A stretch of 64,000 nt of DNA from Cellulomonas fimi (GTDB lineage Bacteria > Actinomycetota > Actinomycetes > Actinomycetales > Cellulomonadaceae). The position numbers were made by a program, and so were the translations under genes. Shown here in pieces: positions 8,718 through 17,125 of the stretch (the first letter of the stretch is position 1; each line of letters begins with the position of its first letter). Location of the stretch: NCBI RefSeq assembly GCF_028527925.1, contig NZ_JAPESW010000004.1, positions 86,187-150,186 of the forward strand, given 5' to 3'. The notes beneath the pieces were generated by a model. It was not told the DNA's origin, ran no database searches, and saw only the letters and a list, made by a program, of their open reading frames with translations.

Positions 8718-9695
8718 ATGACCACGCAGCCTGACCCGGTCCTCGTTCTCGTTGACCACGACCACAGAGGGGTCGCGCCGTCTGCCTGGGAGATCCTGGC
8801 CGTGGCTCGTCACCTCGGGCCGGTCCACGCTGTTCTCGTCGGTGCCGGCCCTGAAGGGGCGCTCGAGGAGCTCGCCGCTTACGGCGTCGCGGCCGCGCAC
8901 CTTGTCGAGGCGCCAGCTGACGTGGCGCTTCTCGCACCAACCGTCGCGCGCTCGCTGACCGGGGTCGCCGCATCCGCGGACGCGACGGCAGTCGTACTGG
9001 CGGCGAGTCCGCGGAACGCCGAGATCGCCGCGCTCGCCGCCCGTGAGCTCGGTGCCGGACTCCTCCTCGATGCGCGGTCCCTTGGCCGCGGCGCCGACGG
9101 TCGCCTGGTGGCCGGACAGCTCGCGTTCGCGTCCATGTGGTCCGTCGTCGCGGAGTCGATCGCTGAGCGCTGCGTCGTCACGCTGCGTCCGGAGTCGTCA
9201 CACGTGCTTGCGCACGACGCTCCTACAGAGCCGTCGGTTCATCGGCATCGGCTGCCCGAGGGCGATGAACTGCGTGGGCTGCGCCTGATCTCTCGGACCT
9301 CGAGCGTCGCGGCGGAGGGTCCGAAGCTCTCCAGCGCCCGGGTCGTCGTCGCGGGCGGCCGTGGTACCGGCGGAGACTTCGGGCCGCTGCGGGAGCTCGC
9401 CGCCGCACTCGGCGGTGCGGTGGGCTCGACTCGTGTCGCCACGGATGAAGGGTGGATCGCCGCCGACACCCAGATCGGGCAGACCGGTGCGACCGTGAGC
9501 CCGGCGCTCTACGTCGGTGCCGGCGTCTCGGGAGCCGTCCACCACCGCGGTGGCATGCAGTCGGCGGGCGTCGTGGTCGCCATCAACAACGATCCCGACG
9601 CACCGATCTTCGAGATCGCCGACTTCGGGGTCGTGGGCGACCTGTTCGAGGTCGTCCCGCAGCTGACGGCGGAGGTGCTGCGCCGCCGATCGTGA
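8718..9695 (+). CDS. etfA: Electron transfer flavoprotein alpha subunit
   Basis: FAD-binding partner of EtfB. The C-terminal FAD domain shows YVGAGVSGAVHHRGGM and VVAINNDPDAPIFEIADFG, the classic ETF-alpha signature. The N-terminal domain matches the alpha/beta Rossmann-like fold (VLVLVDHDH). The length of 325 residues is normal. The ATG at 8718 follows a GAGGGGC site directly after etfB. The next gene (PaaK-like) starts 97 bp downstream on the same strand and may be co-transcribed. The acceptor of the electrons is not encoded next to it; no ETF-quinone oxidoreductase is visible. Confidence 0.93.
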   Translation: MTTQPDPVLVLVDHDHRGVAPSAWEILAVARHLGPVHAVLVGAGPEGALEELAAYGVAAAHLVEAPADVALLAPTVARSLTGVAASADATAVVLAASPRNAEIAALAARELGAGLLLDARSLGRGADGRLVAGQLAFASMWSVVAESIAERCVVTLRPESSHVLAHDAPTEPSVHRHRLPEGDELRGLRLISRTSSVAAEGPKLSSARVVVAGGRGTGGDFGPLRELAAALGGAVGSTRVATDEGWIAADTQIGQTGATVSPALYVGAGVSGAVHHRGGMQSAGVVVAINNDPDAPIFEIADFGVVGDLFEVVPQLTAEVLRRRS

Positions 9696-9791
9696 GGCGT
9701 CGCAGCCTTGACCCGACCTCACGAGCACCGTGATCAGTCCTCAACCCGGCGAGAGCAGGATCGAACGGGGCGGATCGACGGAGGAGGCCCC

Positions 9792-11141
9792 ATGGACGTC
9801 GAAGTCGTCGTGCGGGCACTCGCCGAACGACGCCGGCTCGCGCACCGGGATCGGTGGTCGCGTGAGCAGGTCCACGCCTACCGCCAAGAGCGGTTGGCGG
9901 AGCTGCGCCGGTGGGCGGTGACCCGGTCGAGGTTCTACGAGCGCCACCACGCAGGGCTCCTCGATGCACCGCTGTCGGCGTTGCCTCCCGTCACGAAGCC
10001 CGTGCTGATGGACGCGTTCGACGACGTCCTCACCACGCGGGACATGACGCTCGCAGCCATCGAGGAGCACCTCCGGCAGCTGAGCGACTCGAGCGGCGAC
10101 CCCGGCGCGCGCTGGCGCCGCCGCTGGCGCACAGCCGCTACCGCGGGGACGACAGGTGTGCGCGCAGTCCTCGTCTGGGACGAGCAGGAGTGGGCGACTG
10201 TGCTGGCGTCCTACGCACGGGCGACCGTCTGGGCGGGTACCCCCACAGGCATGCGACCGGTTCGCATGGCGGTGGTGAGCTCGCGCAACCCCACCCACCA
10301 GAGCGCGGTGGTCGCAGCGTCGGCCCGCTCGCCCTTGATCCGCTCGCTGCGGCTTGACGCGACGGCACCGTTGAGCGAGACCGTCAGCGCTCTCAACGCC
10401 TTTGCACCCGAGGTGCTGGTCGGCTATTCCTCAGCGCTGCGGCCGCTTGCATTGGCGCAGATCGACGGGTCCTTGCGCATCCGGCCTCGGGCGGTCATGT
10501 CTGCCTCCGAAGTCCTCAGCGAGAGCGCGGCGCGGGTCATGACGACCGCGTGGAACACGGCGCCGTTCGACGTCTACGCCGCCACGGAGACAGCCGGCAT
10601 CGCCTCGACGTGCGAGCACGGCCGGCGCCACCTGTACGACGACCTCGTCATCGTCGAGCCGGTCGATGCCGCAGGGGCGCCGGTTCCCGTGGGAACCACC
10701 GGAGCGCGCCTTCTAGTGACGGTGCTCTTCTCACGCACCGTGCCGCTGATCAGGTACGAGCTGTCCGACCGCGTGGCGATCGGCTCCGGTGACTGCCCGT
10801 GCGGGCGGCCGTACCGGCTGCTCGAGACCCTCGAAGGCCGCGCCGAGGACACGTTGAGCGCGGCCGGACGAACCCACGCCGGCGACCTGACGGCGCTGCT
10901 GAGGAACGTGGTGGAGCAGTTTGCCGTCGACATGTGGCAGCTCGCGGAGACGGCACCGGACGAGATCCGTGTCCTCGTCGTGCCCCATGGCGGCGACGCG
11001 CTCTCCGTCGACGCGATCCGACGACGCCTCGAGGCACGCCCGGAGCTGCACGGCCATCGGATTCGGGTCGACGAGGTCGCGACACTGCCGCGAACACCGC
11101 TCGGGAAGGCCCCGCTGCGCCGCTCACCTCCCGGGCGGTGA
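9792..11141 (+). CDS. PaaK-like AMP-forming adenylate/CoA ligase family protein
   Basis: Member of the phenylacetate-CoA ligase/coenzyme F390 synthetase-like group of ANL enzymes, which activate a carboxylate with ATP. Visible motifs are the P-loop TAATAGTTGVRA, YAATETAGIAS (motif with the conserved Glu), LIRYELSDRVAIG, and a cysteine pair CPCGRPY typical of PaaK relatives. The start at 9792 is supported by a GGAGG site; an upstream in-frame start would add 28 unlikely residues. The length of 449 residues fits. It follows etfBA. The substrate is unknown, and its place in a copper-type island is unusual. The end is 18 bp from the convergent lipoprotein gene. Confidence 0.85.
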   Translation: MDVEVVVRALAERRRLAHRDRWSREQVHAYRQERLAELRRWAVTRSRFYERHHAGLLDAPLSALPPVTKPVLMDAFDDVLTTRDMTLAAIEEHLRQLSDSSGDPGARWRRRWRTAATAGTTGVRAVLVWDEQEWATVLASYARATVWAGTPTGMRPVRMAVVSSRNPTHQSAVVAASARSPLIRSLRLDATAPLSETVSALNAFAPEVLVGYSSALRPLALAQIDGSLRIRPRAVMSASEVLSESAARVMTTAWNTAPFDVYAATETAGIASTCEHGRRHLYDDLVIVEPVDAAGAPVPVGTTGARLLVTVLFSRTVPLIRYELSDRVAIGSGDCPCGRPYRLLETLEGRAEDTLSAAGRTHAGDLTALLRNVVEQFAVDMWQLAETAPDEIRVLVVPHGGDALSVDAIRRRLEARPELHGHRIRVDEVATLPRTPLGKAPLRRSPPGR

Positions 11142-11159
11142 CCGCCTGGCACGCACCGC

Positions 11160-12329
11160 TCAGCCGTGGTGATCGCCTTCGCCGTGTCCGTGCCCGGCGT
11201 CGTCACCCCCGTCACCCTCGTCGCCCGCCGCGTCGGTCGAGTAGTCCGGCACGTCTACCGCGGTGTCGGCAGAGGCCCCCGTGGCCGTCACCGGGGAGAA
11301 CGAGATCCCGTTCGGCATGTCCCCGACCGTGATCGTCGCGGTCACGGCAAGGTTCGTGAGGTCCAGCACCGAGACCGTGTCGGCGTAGAGGTTGGTCACC
11401 CAGGCGAGACGCCCGCTCGGGTCGACGACGACCCCGTGCGGCCCGGCTCCCGTTGTCACCGTCGCGGTCACCGACATGGTCGCCACGTCGATGATCGACA
11501 CCGTGTCGCCTGGCGCGTCGGCGGTGCCCTGGTCGGCAGAGAGGAGCCGGGCTCCGTCCGGCGTGAGGTAGAGCTGCACTGGAGGCGTCGGGACGGTGAC
11601 CTTCTGGACGACCTCGTGGCGGACGAGGTCGACCTTCGCCACAGCGCTCTCGCCCGCGAGACTGACGTACGCGAAGTTGCCGTCGTCGGAGACGGCGACC
11701 TGCACGGGCGAGCTGCCCACGGCGATGCTCGTCGTGCGAGTCAGATTCTGCGGGTCGACGACGTCGATCGCGCCCGCCGTCGTTCCGGCCACGACGAGCG
11801 CTGCCCCGTCACGACTCGGCCGCAGACCGTGTGGTCCCGCACTGAGGGCGACCGTGCCCATCGAGCTCGCGGTGGTGGCGTCGTACCGAGCGAGAGTGTC
11901 CTCGCCCGAGTTGGTCACATAGACCGACGATCCGTCCGGACCGACGACCACGTGTGCAGGGCTCGCGCCTGTAGCGGCGGTCATCAGGAGCCGCGAGGTC
12001 ACACCGTCGAGTGCGACGAGCGCGTTGTTGTGACCGCTGACCGCCCACACGGTCGCCCCGTCGGGGCTGGCCTGGACGTTGTGCGGGCTCGGGATTCCGG
12101 TGACCGTGGTCAGGACCCTCCCGGTCGCAGCGTCGATCGCCGAGAGGCTGTCGGCACCCTCGTTCGCGACCCAGACCGTGCCCGACACCCCAGCGTCCGC
12201 TGTCCGCGAAAGGGTAGGGAAGGGTGAGTCCAGGCCGGCAGGGCTCGCGGTCGCCGCGCCGCACGCCGCCAGGAGGAGAGGGCTCACGGCGAGCAGCGCG
12301 GTCTTGCGTCGACGGGTCCAGGTCCACAT
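11160..12329 (-). CDS. Lipoprotein with YVTN/YncE-type beta-propeller repeats
   Basis: Exported 389-residue lipoprotein built of about seven repeats of the YVTN type (for example SVYVTNSGEDTLARYD and RLAWVTNLYADTVSVLDL), forming a beta-propeller outside the membrane. The signal peptide ends in the lipobox LLAACG. The tail is rich in Asp, Gly and His (DAGHGHGEGDHHG), suitable for metal binding. The start was moved to the ATG at 12329, just before the signal peptide; a longer frame begins 60 nt upstream. Such propellers often act in metal, redox or surface functions, but no reaction is known. A weak operator-like element lies about 78 bp upstream. Confidence 0.85.
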   Translation of the reverse strand: MWTWTRRRKTALLAVSPLLLAACGAATASPAGLDSPFPTLSRTADAGVSGTVWVANEGADSLSAIDAATGRVLTTVTGIPSPHNVQASPDGATVWAVSGHNNALVALDGVTSRLLMTAATGASPAHVVVGPDGSSVYVTNSGEDTLARYDATTASSMGTVALSAGPHGLRPSRDGAALVVAGTTAGAIDVVDPQNLTRTTSIAVGSSPVQVAVSDDGNFAYVSLAGESAVAKVDLVRHEVVQKVTVPTPPVQLYLTPDGARLLSADQGTADAPGDTVSIIDVATMSVTATVTTGAGPHGVVVDPSGRLAWVTNLYADTVSVLDLTNLAVTATITVGDMPNGISFSPVTATGASADTAVDVPDYSTDAAGDEGDGGDDAGHGHGEGDHHG

Positions 12330-12406
12330 GAGTGCTCTCCCACGGTCGGGTGTCGGGTTCCGCACCACTGTTGGTGACCGACCCCGCACGCACCCCGGTT
12401 ATCCCA

Positions 12407-12423
12407 TGAAGAATCCGTGGATA
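12407..12423 (+). promoter_or_regulatory. Weak operator-like element upstream of the propeller lipoprotein
   Basis: TGAAGAATCCGTGGATA has a good first half-site but a poor second one. It is listed because it occupies the expected position for the gene starting at 12329. It may be a degenerate member of the O1-O8 family or chance. Confidence 0.25.
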
Positions 12424-12436
12424 TCCGCTCGACGGC

Positions 12437-13348
12437 TCAGCCGTCGCTGAGCGGCGCGAACCCTGCGTCGAGGTCGCGCGACTCGAGGGCGCCACCCTGG
12501 GTGATCACGACGACGCGGAGCGAGCCGTCCCACGCTCGCACTGCGGCGAGAGCCTGGGGCGGACCCTCGACCTCCGCCTTCTGCTCCCACGTGGCCCCGC
12601 GGTCCTCGCTCACCGCTACGACCCCGTCCGGGGTCACCCCGACCACCGTGTCGTCATCGGCCCACGCGACCACCTGCAGCAGCGGCACGTCGGCGATCTT
12701 CTCCCACTGTGCCCCGCCGTCCGTGGACCGCACAGGGCCGGACTCGCTGGTGACCACGAGGGTTGCGCCGTCGGGCGAGACGCCCATCGCGAAGGGCGGG
12801 ACCGGGACGGGGAGCGGACGCCACGTCGTGCCGTCTCCCGTGCTCTCCAGGCGTGAGCCGTCGAACGCGACCACGCCCTCTTGCGACGCGGTCATGGCGT
12901 GGAAGTCGGACACCCCCTGGCGTGAGAGCGGCTGCCACGTCTCCCCTGCGTCGGTCGACTCGATGAGCCCCACCGGGTTCGGGAGGTCGACTCCCGCGCC
13001 CGGGTGGCCGGAAGCGTAGAAGTGCCCGGGACCGGCCGCGGTGAAGCCCATGAGGTCGATGACCGGGCCGACGCTGGTCCACCCCGAGCCGTCGCGCAGG
13101 AACAGTCCTTCGTGTGTCGCGAGGTAGACGCGACCGTCGCCCGGGTCGATCGCGACACCGTGCACGTGCTCACCGGGCAGTGGCGATCCCGAGCTCACGT
13201 CGTCATGTGAATGGGCGTGCCCGTCGCTCGCCGTGGTCACCGGCGCCGCTGGCGTCGGCTGACCGCCGGCGTCAGAGCAGGCGGTCAGGAGGGCCGCAGC
13301 GACGAGCGTGGTCAGAGCCGCCACGGCGCGGCGGGGCATGCGGTTCAT
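12437..13348 (-). CDS. BNR-repeat lipoprotein (F510_1955-type glycosyl hydrolase-like)
   Basis: A 303-residue lipoprotein with lipobox LLTACS, then a His-rich patch (DGHAHSHDD), then a sialidase-like propeller with several BNR/Asp-box repeats (STDAGETW, STDGGAQW, SEDRGATW). Proteins of this type are often named F510_1955 family and travel with copper-resistance genes; no enzymatic activity is established, and classic sialidase active-site arginines are not evident. It sits outside the membrane. The ATG is at 13348 and operator O2 lies about 100 bp upstream, so it is probably a regulon member. It may bind metal through the His patch. Confidence 0.85.
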   Translation of the reverse strand: MNRMPRRAVAALTTLVAAALLTACSDAGGQPTPAAPVTTASDGHAHSHDDVSSGSPLPGEHVHGVAIDPGDGRVYLATHEGLFLRDGSGWTSVGPVIDLMGFTAAGPGHFYASGHPGAGVDLPNPVGLIESTDAGETWQPLSRQGVSDFHAMTASQEGVVAFDGSRLESTGDGTTWRPLPVPVPPFAMGVSPDGATLVVTSESGPVRSTDGGAQWEKIADVPLLQVVAWADDDTVVGVTPDGVVAVSEDRGATWEQKAEVEGPPQALAAVRAWDGSLRVVVITQGGALESRDLDAGFAPLSDG

Positions 13349-13449
13349 GAGGTCGTCCTGATCGATGGCGGGAGGAGGTGCGCTGGCGAGGTCGCGGCCC
13401 GCGCATGACCAGCCTCACCCGAGCCGTGCCGAGCGGCGCCGCGATTTGC

Positions 13450-13466
13450 TCAAGGTTTGATGAAGT
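13450..13466 (+). promoter_or_regulatory. Regulon operator O2
   Basis: TCAAGGTTTGATGAAGT, two TSAAG half-sites 11 bp apart. It is about 100 bp upstream of the BNR lipoprotein gene (minus strand). Confidence 0.6.
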
Positions 13467-13519
13467 CACCTCCCCCAGCGTGCGCAGCGAACGCCGTCTG
13501 GGCCCTTGGTCTCCTTCTA

Positions 13520-13536
13520 TGAAGATCCCGTTGAGT
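13520..13536 (+). promoter_or_regulatory. Regulon operator O3
   Basis: TGAAGATCCCGTTGAGT. The first half-site is perfect, the second degenerate (TTGAG). It lies 247 bp upstream of the NlpC/P60 gene and may serve it, or act with O2 on the BNR lipoprotein gene. Confidence 0.45.
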
Positions 13537-13782
13537 TTCGTGTCGGCGGGGTCGGCGAACGCGGACGCTCGTCTAGCCTCGACTTGCCGGTGCACCGCCG
13601 GCACGTCCTCGGTGGGCGCCGAACCCTGCCGACCCCGAGGCCGCACATCGAGCACGAGAGGCAGGGACGGGGGACCCAGGAGTGCGGGCACCACGGTGCC
13701 CTCGGGGTGAAGCCACGACGTGGCCGGGAGACTTCCGCCCGAACCCGACAGCTAACCTCGCAGGCGTTCGGGAGGTTCTTCC

Positions 13783-14574
13783 ATGCCCGCTCGCTCCGCG
13801 AGTTCCCGCCACCGCGCGGCCCGTCGTCCACGCACGGCCCTCGATGACCTGGTGGTCCGTTCCACCGACAGCATGAACGAAGCCGGTCGACGCTCCGTCG
13901 CCGTCGCTGCCGCCTCCGGCCTCGCCCTCGGGCTCGCTGCCGCACCGACCTACGCCAACCACCCGCGCGAGTCTGCCCAGTCGATCGGCGGAGTCGACAC
14001 GGACGCCGCCACGGCGGCCGCCCGCGCCCTCATCGGTGCGCGGGTCGTCACGGCGCCGGCCGAGGCGACATGGACGTTCGACGCTCCCGTCGTCACCGCG
14101 GTCGCCCCGCCTCCCCCTCCAGCCCCGGCTCCGGCCGAGACCCGGGCGACGGCGTCCAGCCGTTCCCAGGAGCGCCGCGCCGCCACCCCCGCTGCCGCAC
14201 CGGCGGCCGCGGCCCCTGCCGTGGAGGTGCCGGCGAGCGCCTCCGGAAGTGCGGTGGTCGAGATCGCCATGCGGTACATCGGCGTGCCGTACGTGTCGGG
14301 CGGCACGACTCCCGCCGGCTTCGACTGCTCGGGTTTCACGTCGTACGTCTATGCGCAGGTCGGCATCAACCTTCCGCGGACGTCGAGCCAGCAGCGCTAC
14401 GCAGGGACGGTCGTGTCCCGTGCCGACGCGCAGCCGGGCGACCTGATCTGGTCTCCGGGGCACGTCGCGATCTACGCGGGCGGCGACATGCAGGTGGACT
14501 CCCCGCGACCTGGCAAGACCATCCAGCTGCGCGAGATTTGGCAGTCCAGCCCCACCTTCATCCGCTTGGGCTGA
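13783..14574 (+). CDS. Secreted NlpC/P60 peptidoglycan endopeptidase
   Basis: Cell-wall hydrolase cleaving peptide stems of peptidoglycan. The C-terminal NlpC/P60 domain (about residues 150-263) has the catalytic cysteine in GFDCSGFTSYVY and the catalytic histidine in GHVAIYAGG. The N-terminus is basic, followed by a hydrophobic signal segment ending at AAPTYA, then a Pro/Ala-rich linker. The ATG at 13783 is preceded by GGGAGG; an internal ATG at 13873 would give a more classical signal peptide, but the longer form is common in actinobacterial homologues. It is followed by a terminator. It may help remodel the wall or allow export under metal stress; this role is inferred from location only. 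Confidence 0.88.
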   Translation: MPARSASSRHRAARRPRTALDDLVVRSTDSMNEAGRRSVAVAAASGLALGLAAAPTYANHPRESAQSIGGVDTDAATAAARALIGARVVTAPAEATWTFDAPVVTAVAPPPPPAPAPAETRATASSRSQERRAATPAAAPAAAAPAVEVPASASGSAVVEIAMRYIGVPYVSGGTTPAGFDCSGFTSYVYAQVGINLPRTSSQQRYAGTVVSRADAQPGDLIWSPGHVAIYAGGDMQVDSPRPGKTIQLREIWQSSPTFIRLG

Positions 14575-14641
14575 CGACCGCCCGGCGGGCGACCAGCGGC
14601 ACCGACCGGCGCGACCGTCTGCCAGGACGGCTGAGACGACG

Positions 14642-14679
14642 AGAGGGCCGGCCACCGCACCCGCGGTAGCCGGCCCTCT
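14642..14679. terminator. Bidirectional terminator between NlpC/P60 and DUF305 genes
   Basis: Perfect 11-bp stem (AGAGGGCCGGC at 14642-14652 pairing with 14669-14679) with a 16-nt loop, in the gap of two convergent genes. It is GC-rich with a short TT tail, as usual in high-GC actinobacteria. Confidence 0.75.
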
Positions 14680-14690
14680 TCGTGCGCTGA

Positions 14691-15311
14691 CTAGATGTCG
14701 CTCAGCAGGTTCGTCATCTCCGTGATCTCCGCAGTCTGCGCGTCGATGATCGTGCGGGCGAGCGCGAGTGCGTCGGCGTTCTCGCCGTCCTCGAGCTGCT
14801 GCTCGGACATCTCGATGGCGCCCTTGTGGTGCTCGATCATGAGCTCGAGGAAGCGCCGGTCGAAGTCCGCTCCGGAGAGGGCTTCGAGGTCCGCCATCGC
14901 GCCCTCCTGGTCCATGCCGTCCATGTCGATGCCGCCATGGTCCATGCCGCCGTGCCCCATCTCGTCCGGACCGGGCTCGCCCCACGTCTCGAGCCACCCG
15001 GTCATCTGCTCGATCTCGGGGCCCTGGGCCGCGGAGATCCGCTCCCCGAGGGCGACGACCTCGGGTCGTTCGCCGCGCTCGATGGCGAGCTCCGCCATCT
15101 CGATCGCGCCCTCGTGGTGGACGATCATCATCTGCGCGAACTGGGCATCGGCGGCGTTGTGCGCCTCGGTCTGGGAGGTCTCGGCGGTGGTCGGCGACTC
15201 GCCGGCGCCGGTGCCCTCGGACGCGTCGCCCCCGGAACATGCGGCGAGCGTGAGGGCGAGGGTCGTGGCGGCCGCTGCGGCTACCAGGCGGCGGCGTGCG
15301 GTCGTGGTCAT
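14691..15311 (-). CDS. DUF305 lipoprotein with two His-rich four-helix modules
   Basis: A 206-residue lipoprotein (lipobox LAACSG) containing two DUF305 repeats, each with a double-histidine motif: QMMIVHHEGAIEMAELA and LMIEHHKGAIEMSEQQ. The linker is Met/His-rich (MGHGGMDHGGIDMDGMD). DUF305 proteins form ferritin-like bundles and are often found in copper loci; copper binding outside the membrane is likely but not proven. The start at 15311 follows AGGAGATCCCC; the open frame extends further but would add a non-signal stretch. It is the last gene of a minus-strand series with the cysteine peptide and the redox operon. Confidence 0.88.
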   Translation of the reverse strand: MTTTARRRLVAAAAATTLALTLAACSGGDASEGTGAGESPTTAETSQTEAHNAADAQFAQMMIVHHEGAIEMAELAIERGERPEVVALGERISAAQGPEIEQMTGWLETWGEPGPDEMGHGGMDHGGIDMDGMDQEGAMADLEALSGADFDRRFLELMIEHHKGAIEMSEQQLEDGENADALALARTIIDAQTAEITEMTNLLSDI

Positions 15312-15352
15312 GGGGATCTCCTGAACGTCGGGACGGTGCGGTCGGTGCGGAC

Positions 15353-15475
15353 CTAGGCGGCAGGCGTCTGCGAACAGCATCCGCTCGCGGCGGCTTCGGA
15401 CGAGCTGCAGCACCGCTGAGGCTCGGTGGTGGTGCTCTCCGGTTCGGTGAGGTCGTTCTGCTGGCAGCAGGACAT
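15353..15475 (-). CDS. 40-residue cysteine-pair peptide, putative metal-binding
   Basis: A small gene. The product has six cysteines in three adjacent pairs: C3-C4 (MSCCQQND), C22-C23 (QRCCSSS) and C33-C34 (SGCCSQT). There are no other hydrophobic features and no signal peptide. The ATG at 15475 is preceded by AAGGAG at good spacing and the frame ends in TAG at 15353. It lies between the redoxin gene (37 bp upstream) and the DUF305 gene (41 bp downstream), all on the minus strand, so it is probably in the same transcript. Paired cysteines and location suggest a cytoplasmic soft-metal buffer similar in idea to a metallothionein. I know of no family to assign it to. Confidence 0.7.
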   Translation of the reverse strand: MSCCQQNDLTEPESTTTEPQRCCSSSEAAASGCCSQTPAA

Positions 15476-15512
15476 GCGCTTCTCCTTGATGGTGGTGATG
15501 GATCGGAACGGG

Positions 15513-16139
15513 TCAGAGGTGGCGTCGGACCTCGGTGAGCAGGTCGTCGGGTGCGAGCCACATCGACGGGTAGTCGCCCTGCCACACCTGCTGGCCCTCG
15601 GCGTCGACGAGGACGAAGCCGTGCCCCGGAAGGCCCTCGTGCATGCCGGTGCCGAGCGTGCCGTACGCCTCGGAGACGGTGCCGTCGTCGAGGAGGAACG
15701 GTGACTCCACCCCCAGACGCTCGCGGTCTGCGTTGATCTGGTCGGCGGTGTTCATGACGATCGGCAGGACGGTGATCCCGGCGTCGGCGAAGTCGGCGTC
15801 CTCCTCGATCTCGGCCATCTGCTGCAGGCACGAGTCGCAGCCGGCCCCCTCGTTGAAGTACAGCACCACGGGCTCGCCACGGTAGTCGGCCAGGGAAACC
15901 TCGGAGCCGTCGGACGTGGGCAGCGTGAACGGCGGGGCCTCACGAACCTCGCTCGAGGCTGTCGGCCGGGACGACAGCAGCCCGGCCGCGACCAGGACAC
16001 CGACCACGACCGCTCCCACGCCCCACAGCACCCAGGTCCGCAGCCTGGCGCGCCGTTCGGCTCGCTGCTCTGCCGCACGGGCTCGCGCAGCTGCGAGCTC
16101 GCGCTCCTCACGCCGTCGTGCGGCGGTTCCGGACGTCAT
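15513..16139 (-). CDS. Membrane-anchored TlpA/AhpC-like redoxin
   Basis: A 208-residue protein: charged cytoplasmic N-terminus (about 1-35), one membrane anchor (WVLWGVGAVVVGVLVAAGLL, about 36-55), then an extracytoplasmic thioredoxin-fold domain of the AhpC/TSA-redoxin type. The active-site pair is C-x2-C in GAGCDSCLQQM, after the strand PVVLYFNEG. It probably reduces or shuffles disulfides of exported proteins, receiving electrons from the CcdA-type protein encoded just upstream. Its ATG overlaps the stop of that gene (ATGA), so the two are translated together. The pair CDSC differs from the usual peroxiredoxin site, so a thiol-disulfide role is favoured over peroxidase. Confidence 0.85.
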   Translation of the reverse strand: MTSGTAARRREERELAAARARAAEQRAERRARLRTWVLWGVGAVVVGVLVAAGLLSSRPTASSEVREAPPFTLPTSDGSEVSLADYRGEPVVLYFNEGAGCDSCLQQMAEIEEDADFADAGITVLPIVMNTADQINADRERLGVESPFLLDDGTVSEAYGTLGTGMHEGLPGHGFVLVDAEGQQVWQGDYPSMWLAPDDLLTEVRRHL

Positions 16140-17125
16140 CGTGTGGGCCCTTCCGTCGTAGGTGCCGCCGACTCATGGCAGGTCGGCTCGTGCAGGACCG
16201 TGTCCGCGTCGGGAGCCGTTGACCGCTCCGCCTTGGGGGTCGCCGCACCCGCGCTCGAAGTCCCGGTACGGCGGCCCACCAACGCGCCCCAGGCGAACGC
16301 CCCGGCGAGCGCGAGGAGCCCGATGCCGAGCACGACCTCGGGGACGGGAGCGAGCCAGCTCTGCACGGCGCCGAACGTCCGTGTCAGGACGCGGCTGGCG
16401 GCGTCCTGTGCCGACGTCCCACCAGTCATGTCCTCGCTCGCAGCGAGCGCGATGACGAGCAGCCCCATGATCGCGAAGGCGATCGCCACGGCGACGTTGA
16501 TCGTGTTCGTCACGAGCGTGAACCGGCCAGCGTGCAGCCGGACGACACGCGCGCGCAGCAGCCGCCGCTCCCCCAGCCGCGCGCGGTCCCACAGGAGCGC
16601 CATGACGAAGAGCGGGAACACCATCCCGAAGACGTACGCGAGGCCGAGCGCGAACCCACCGGCCAACGAGCCGGAGAGGGCGGACAGCGTCATGACGCCC
16701 GCGAGGACCGGCGCGCAGCACGAGGAGGCGATGCCCGAGAAGACCCCCAGGGCGAAGAAGCTGGCCGTGTCTCCCCGGGCGGTGTCGGGTGCCCGGACGA
16801 ACGACGGCAACGACCACATGCGCCCGGACAAGGCGAGCGCCGCCAGCGCCAGCATGAGCACTCCCCCGGCCCAGTACAAAGGCGCGTGGTAGCGCGCGAT
16901 CGCACCGGCGAGCGCGCTCACGCCCAGCGTGATCGGCACGAGCACCACGGCGAGCCCGGCGGCGAAGACGAACGTCAGCGGCAGCAGGCGCCAGCGAGCG
17001 TTCTTGACCGCCCCTGCGAGGTAGGACGGTGCAAGGAAGACGATGCAGCACGGCGCGAAGAGTGCGACGCCGCCGGCGAAGAACGCGGCCAGGATGCTGC
17101 CGGTCGCGAGGAGCTCGGTACCCAT
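16136..17125 (-). CDS. CcdA/DsbD-type transmembrane thiol-electron transporter
   Basis: A 329-residue membrane protein of the cytochrome c biogenesis CcdA/DsbD family that carries reducing power across the membrane. It has about seven membrane helices. The two key cysteine regions are FAPCCIVFLAPSYL near residue 27 and GIASSCCAPVLAGV near residue 150, both with doubled cysteines. The C-terminal tail is Cys/His-containing (TCHESAAPT). The ATG at 17125 overlaps the stop of the glutaredoxin-like gene by one base; the longer open frame upstream is not credible. It is followed by the redoxin gene with ATGA overlap. The doubled CC motifs differ from single Cys in most CcdA proteins and could favour metal handling. 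Confidence 0.85.
   Translation of the reverse strand: MGTELLATGSILAAFFAGGVALFAPCCIVFLAPSYLAGAVKNARWRLLPLTFVFAAGLAVVLVPITLGVSALAGAIARYHAPLYWAGGVLMLALAALALSGRMWSLPSFVRAPDTARGDTASFFALGVFSGIASSCCAPVLAGVMTLSALSGSLAGGFALGLAYVFGMVFPLFVMALLWDRARLGERRLLRARVVRLHAGRFTLVTNTINVAVAIAFAIMGLLVIALAASEDMTGGTSAQDAASRVLTRTFGAVQSWLAPVPEVVLGIGLLALAGAFAWGALVGRRTGTSSAGAATPKAERSTAPDADTVLHEPTCHESAAPTTEGPTR

Larger units (their letters stand above)
13349..13782. other. Divergent control region with two operator copies
   Basis: A 434-bp gap between the BNR lipoprotein gene and the NlpC/P60 gene. It contains operators O2 (13450) and O3 (13520), about 70 bp apart, one nearer each gene. I see no convincing coding frame; longer frames here are read through the GC-rich sequence only. 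Confidence 0.6.

Noticed and set aside
13573..15831. 752-codon minus-strand frame
   Set aside because: Crosses several real genes (NlpC/P60, DUF305, cysteine peptide) with a composition of Arg/Ser/Pro typical of a wrong frame.
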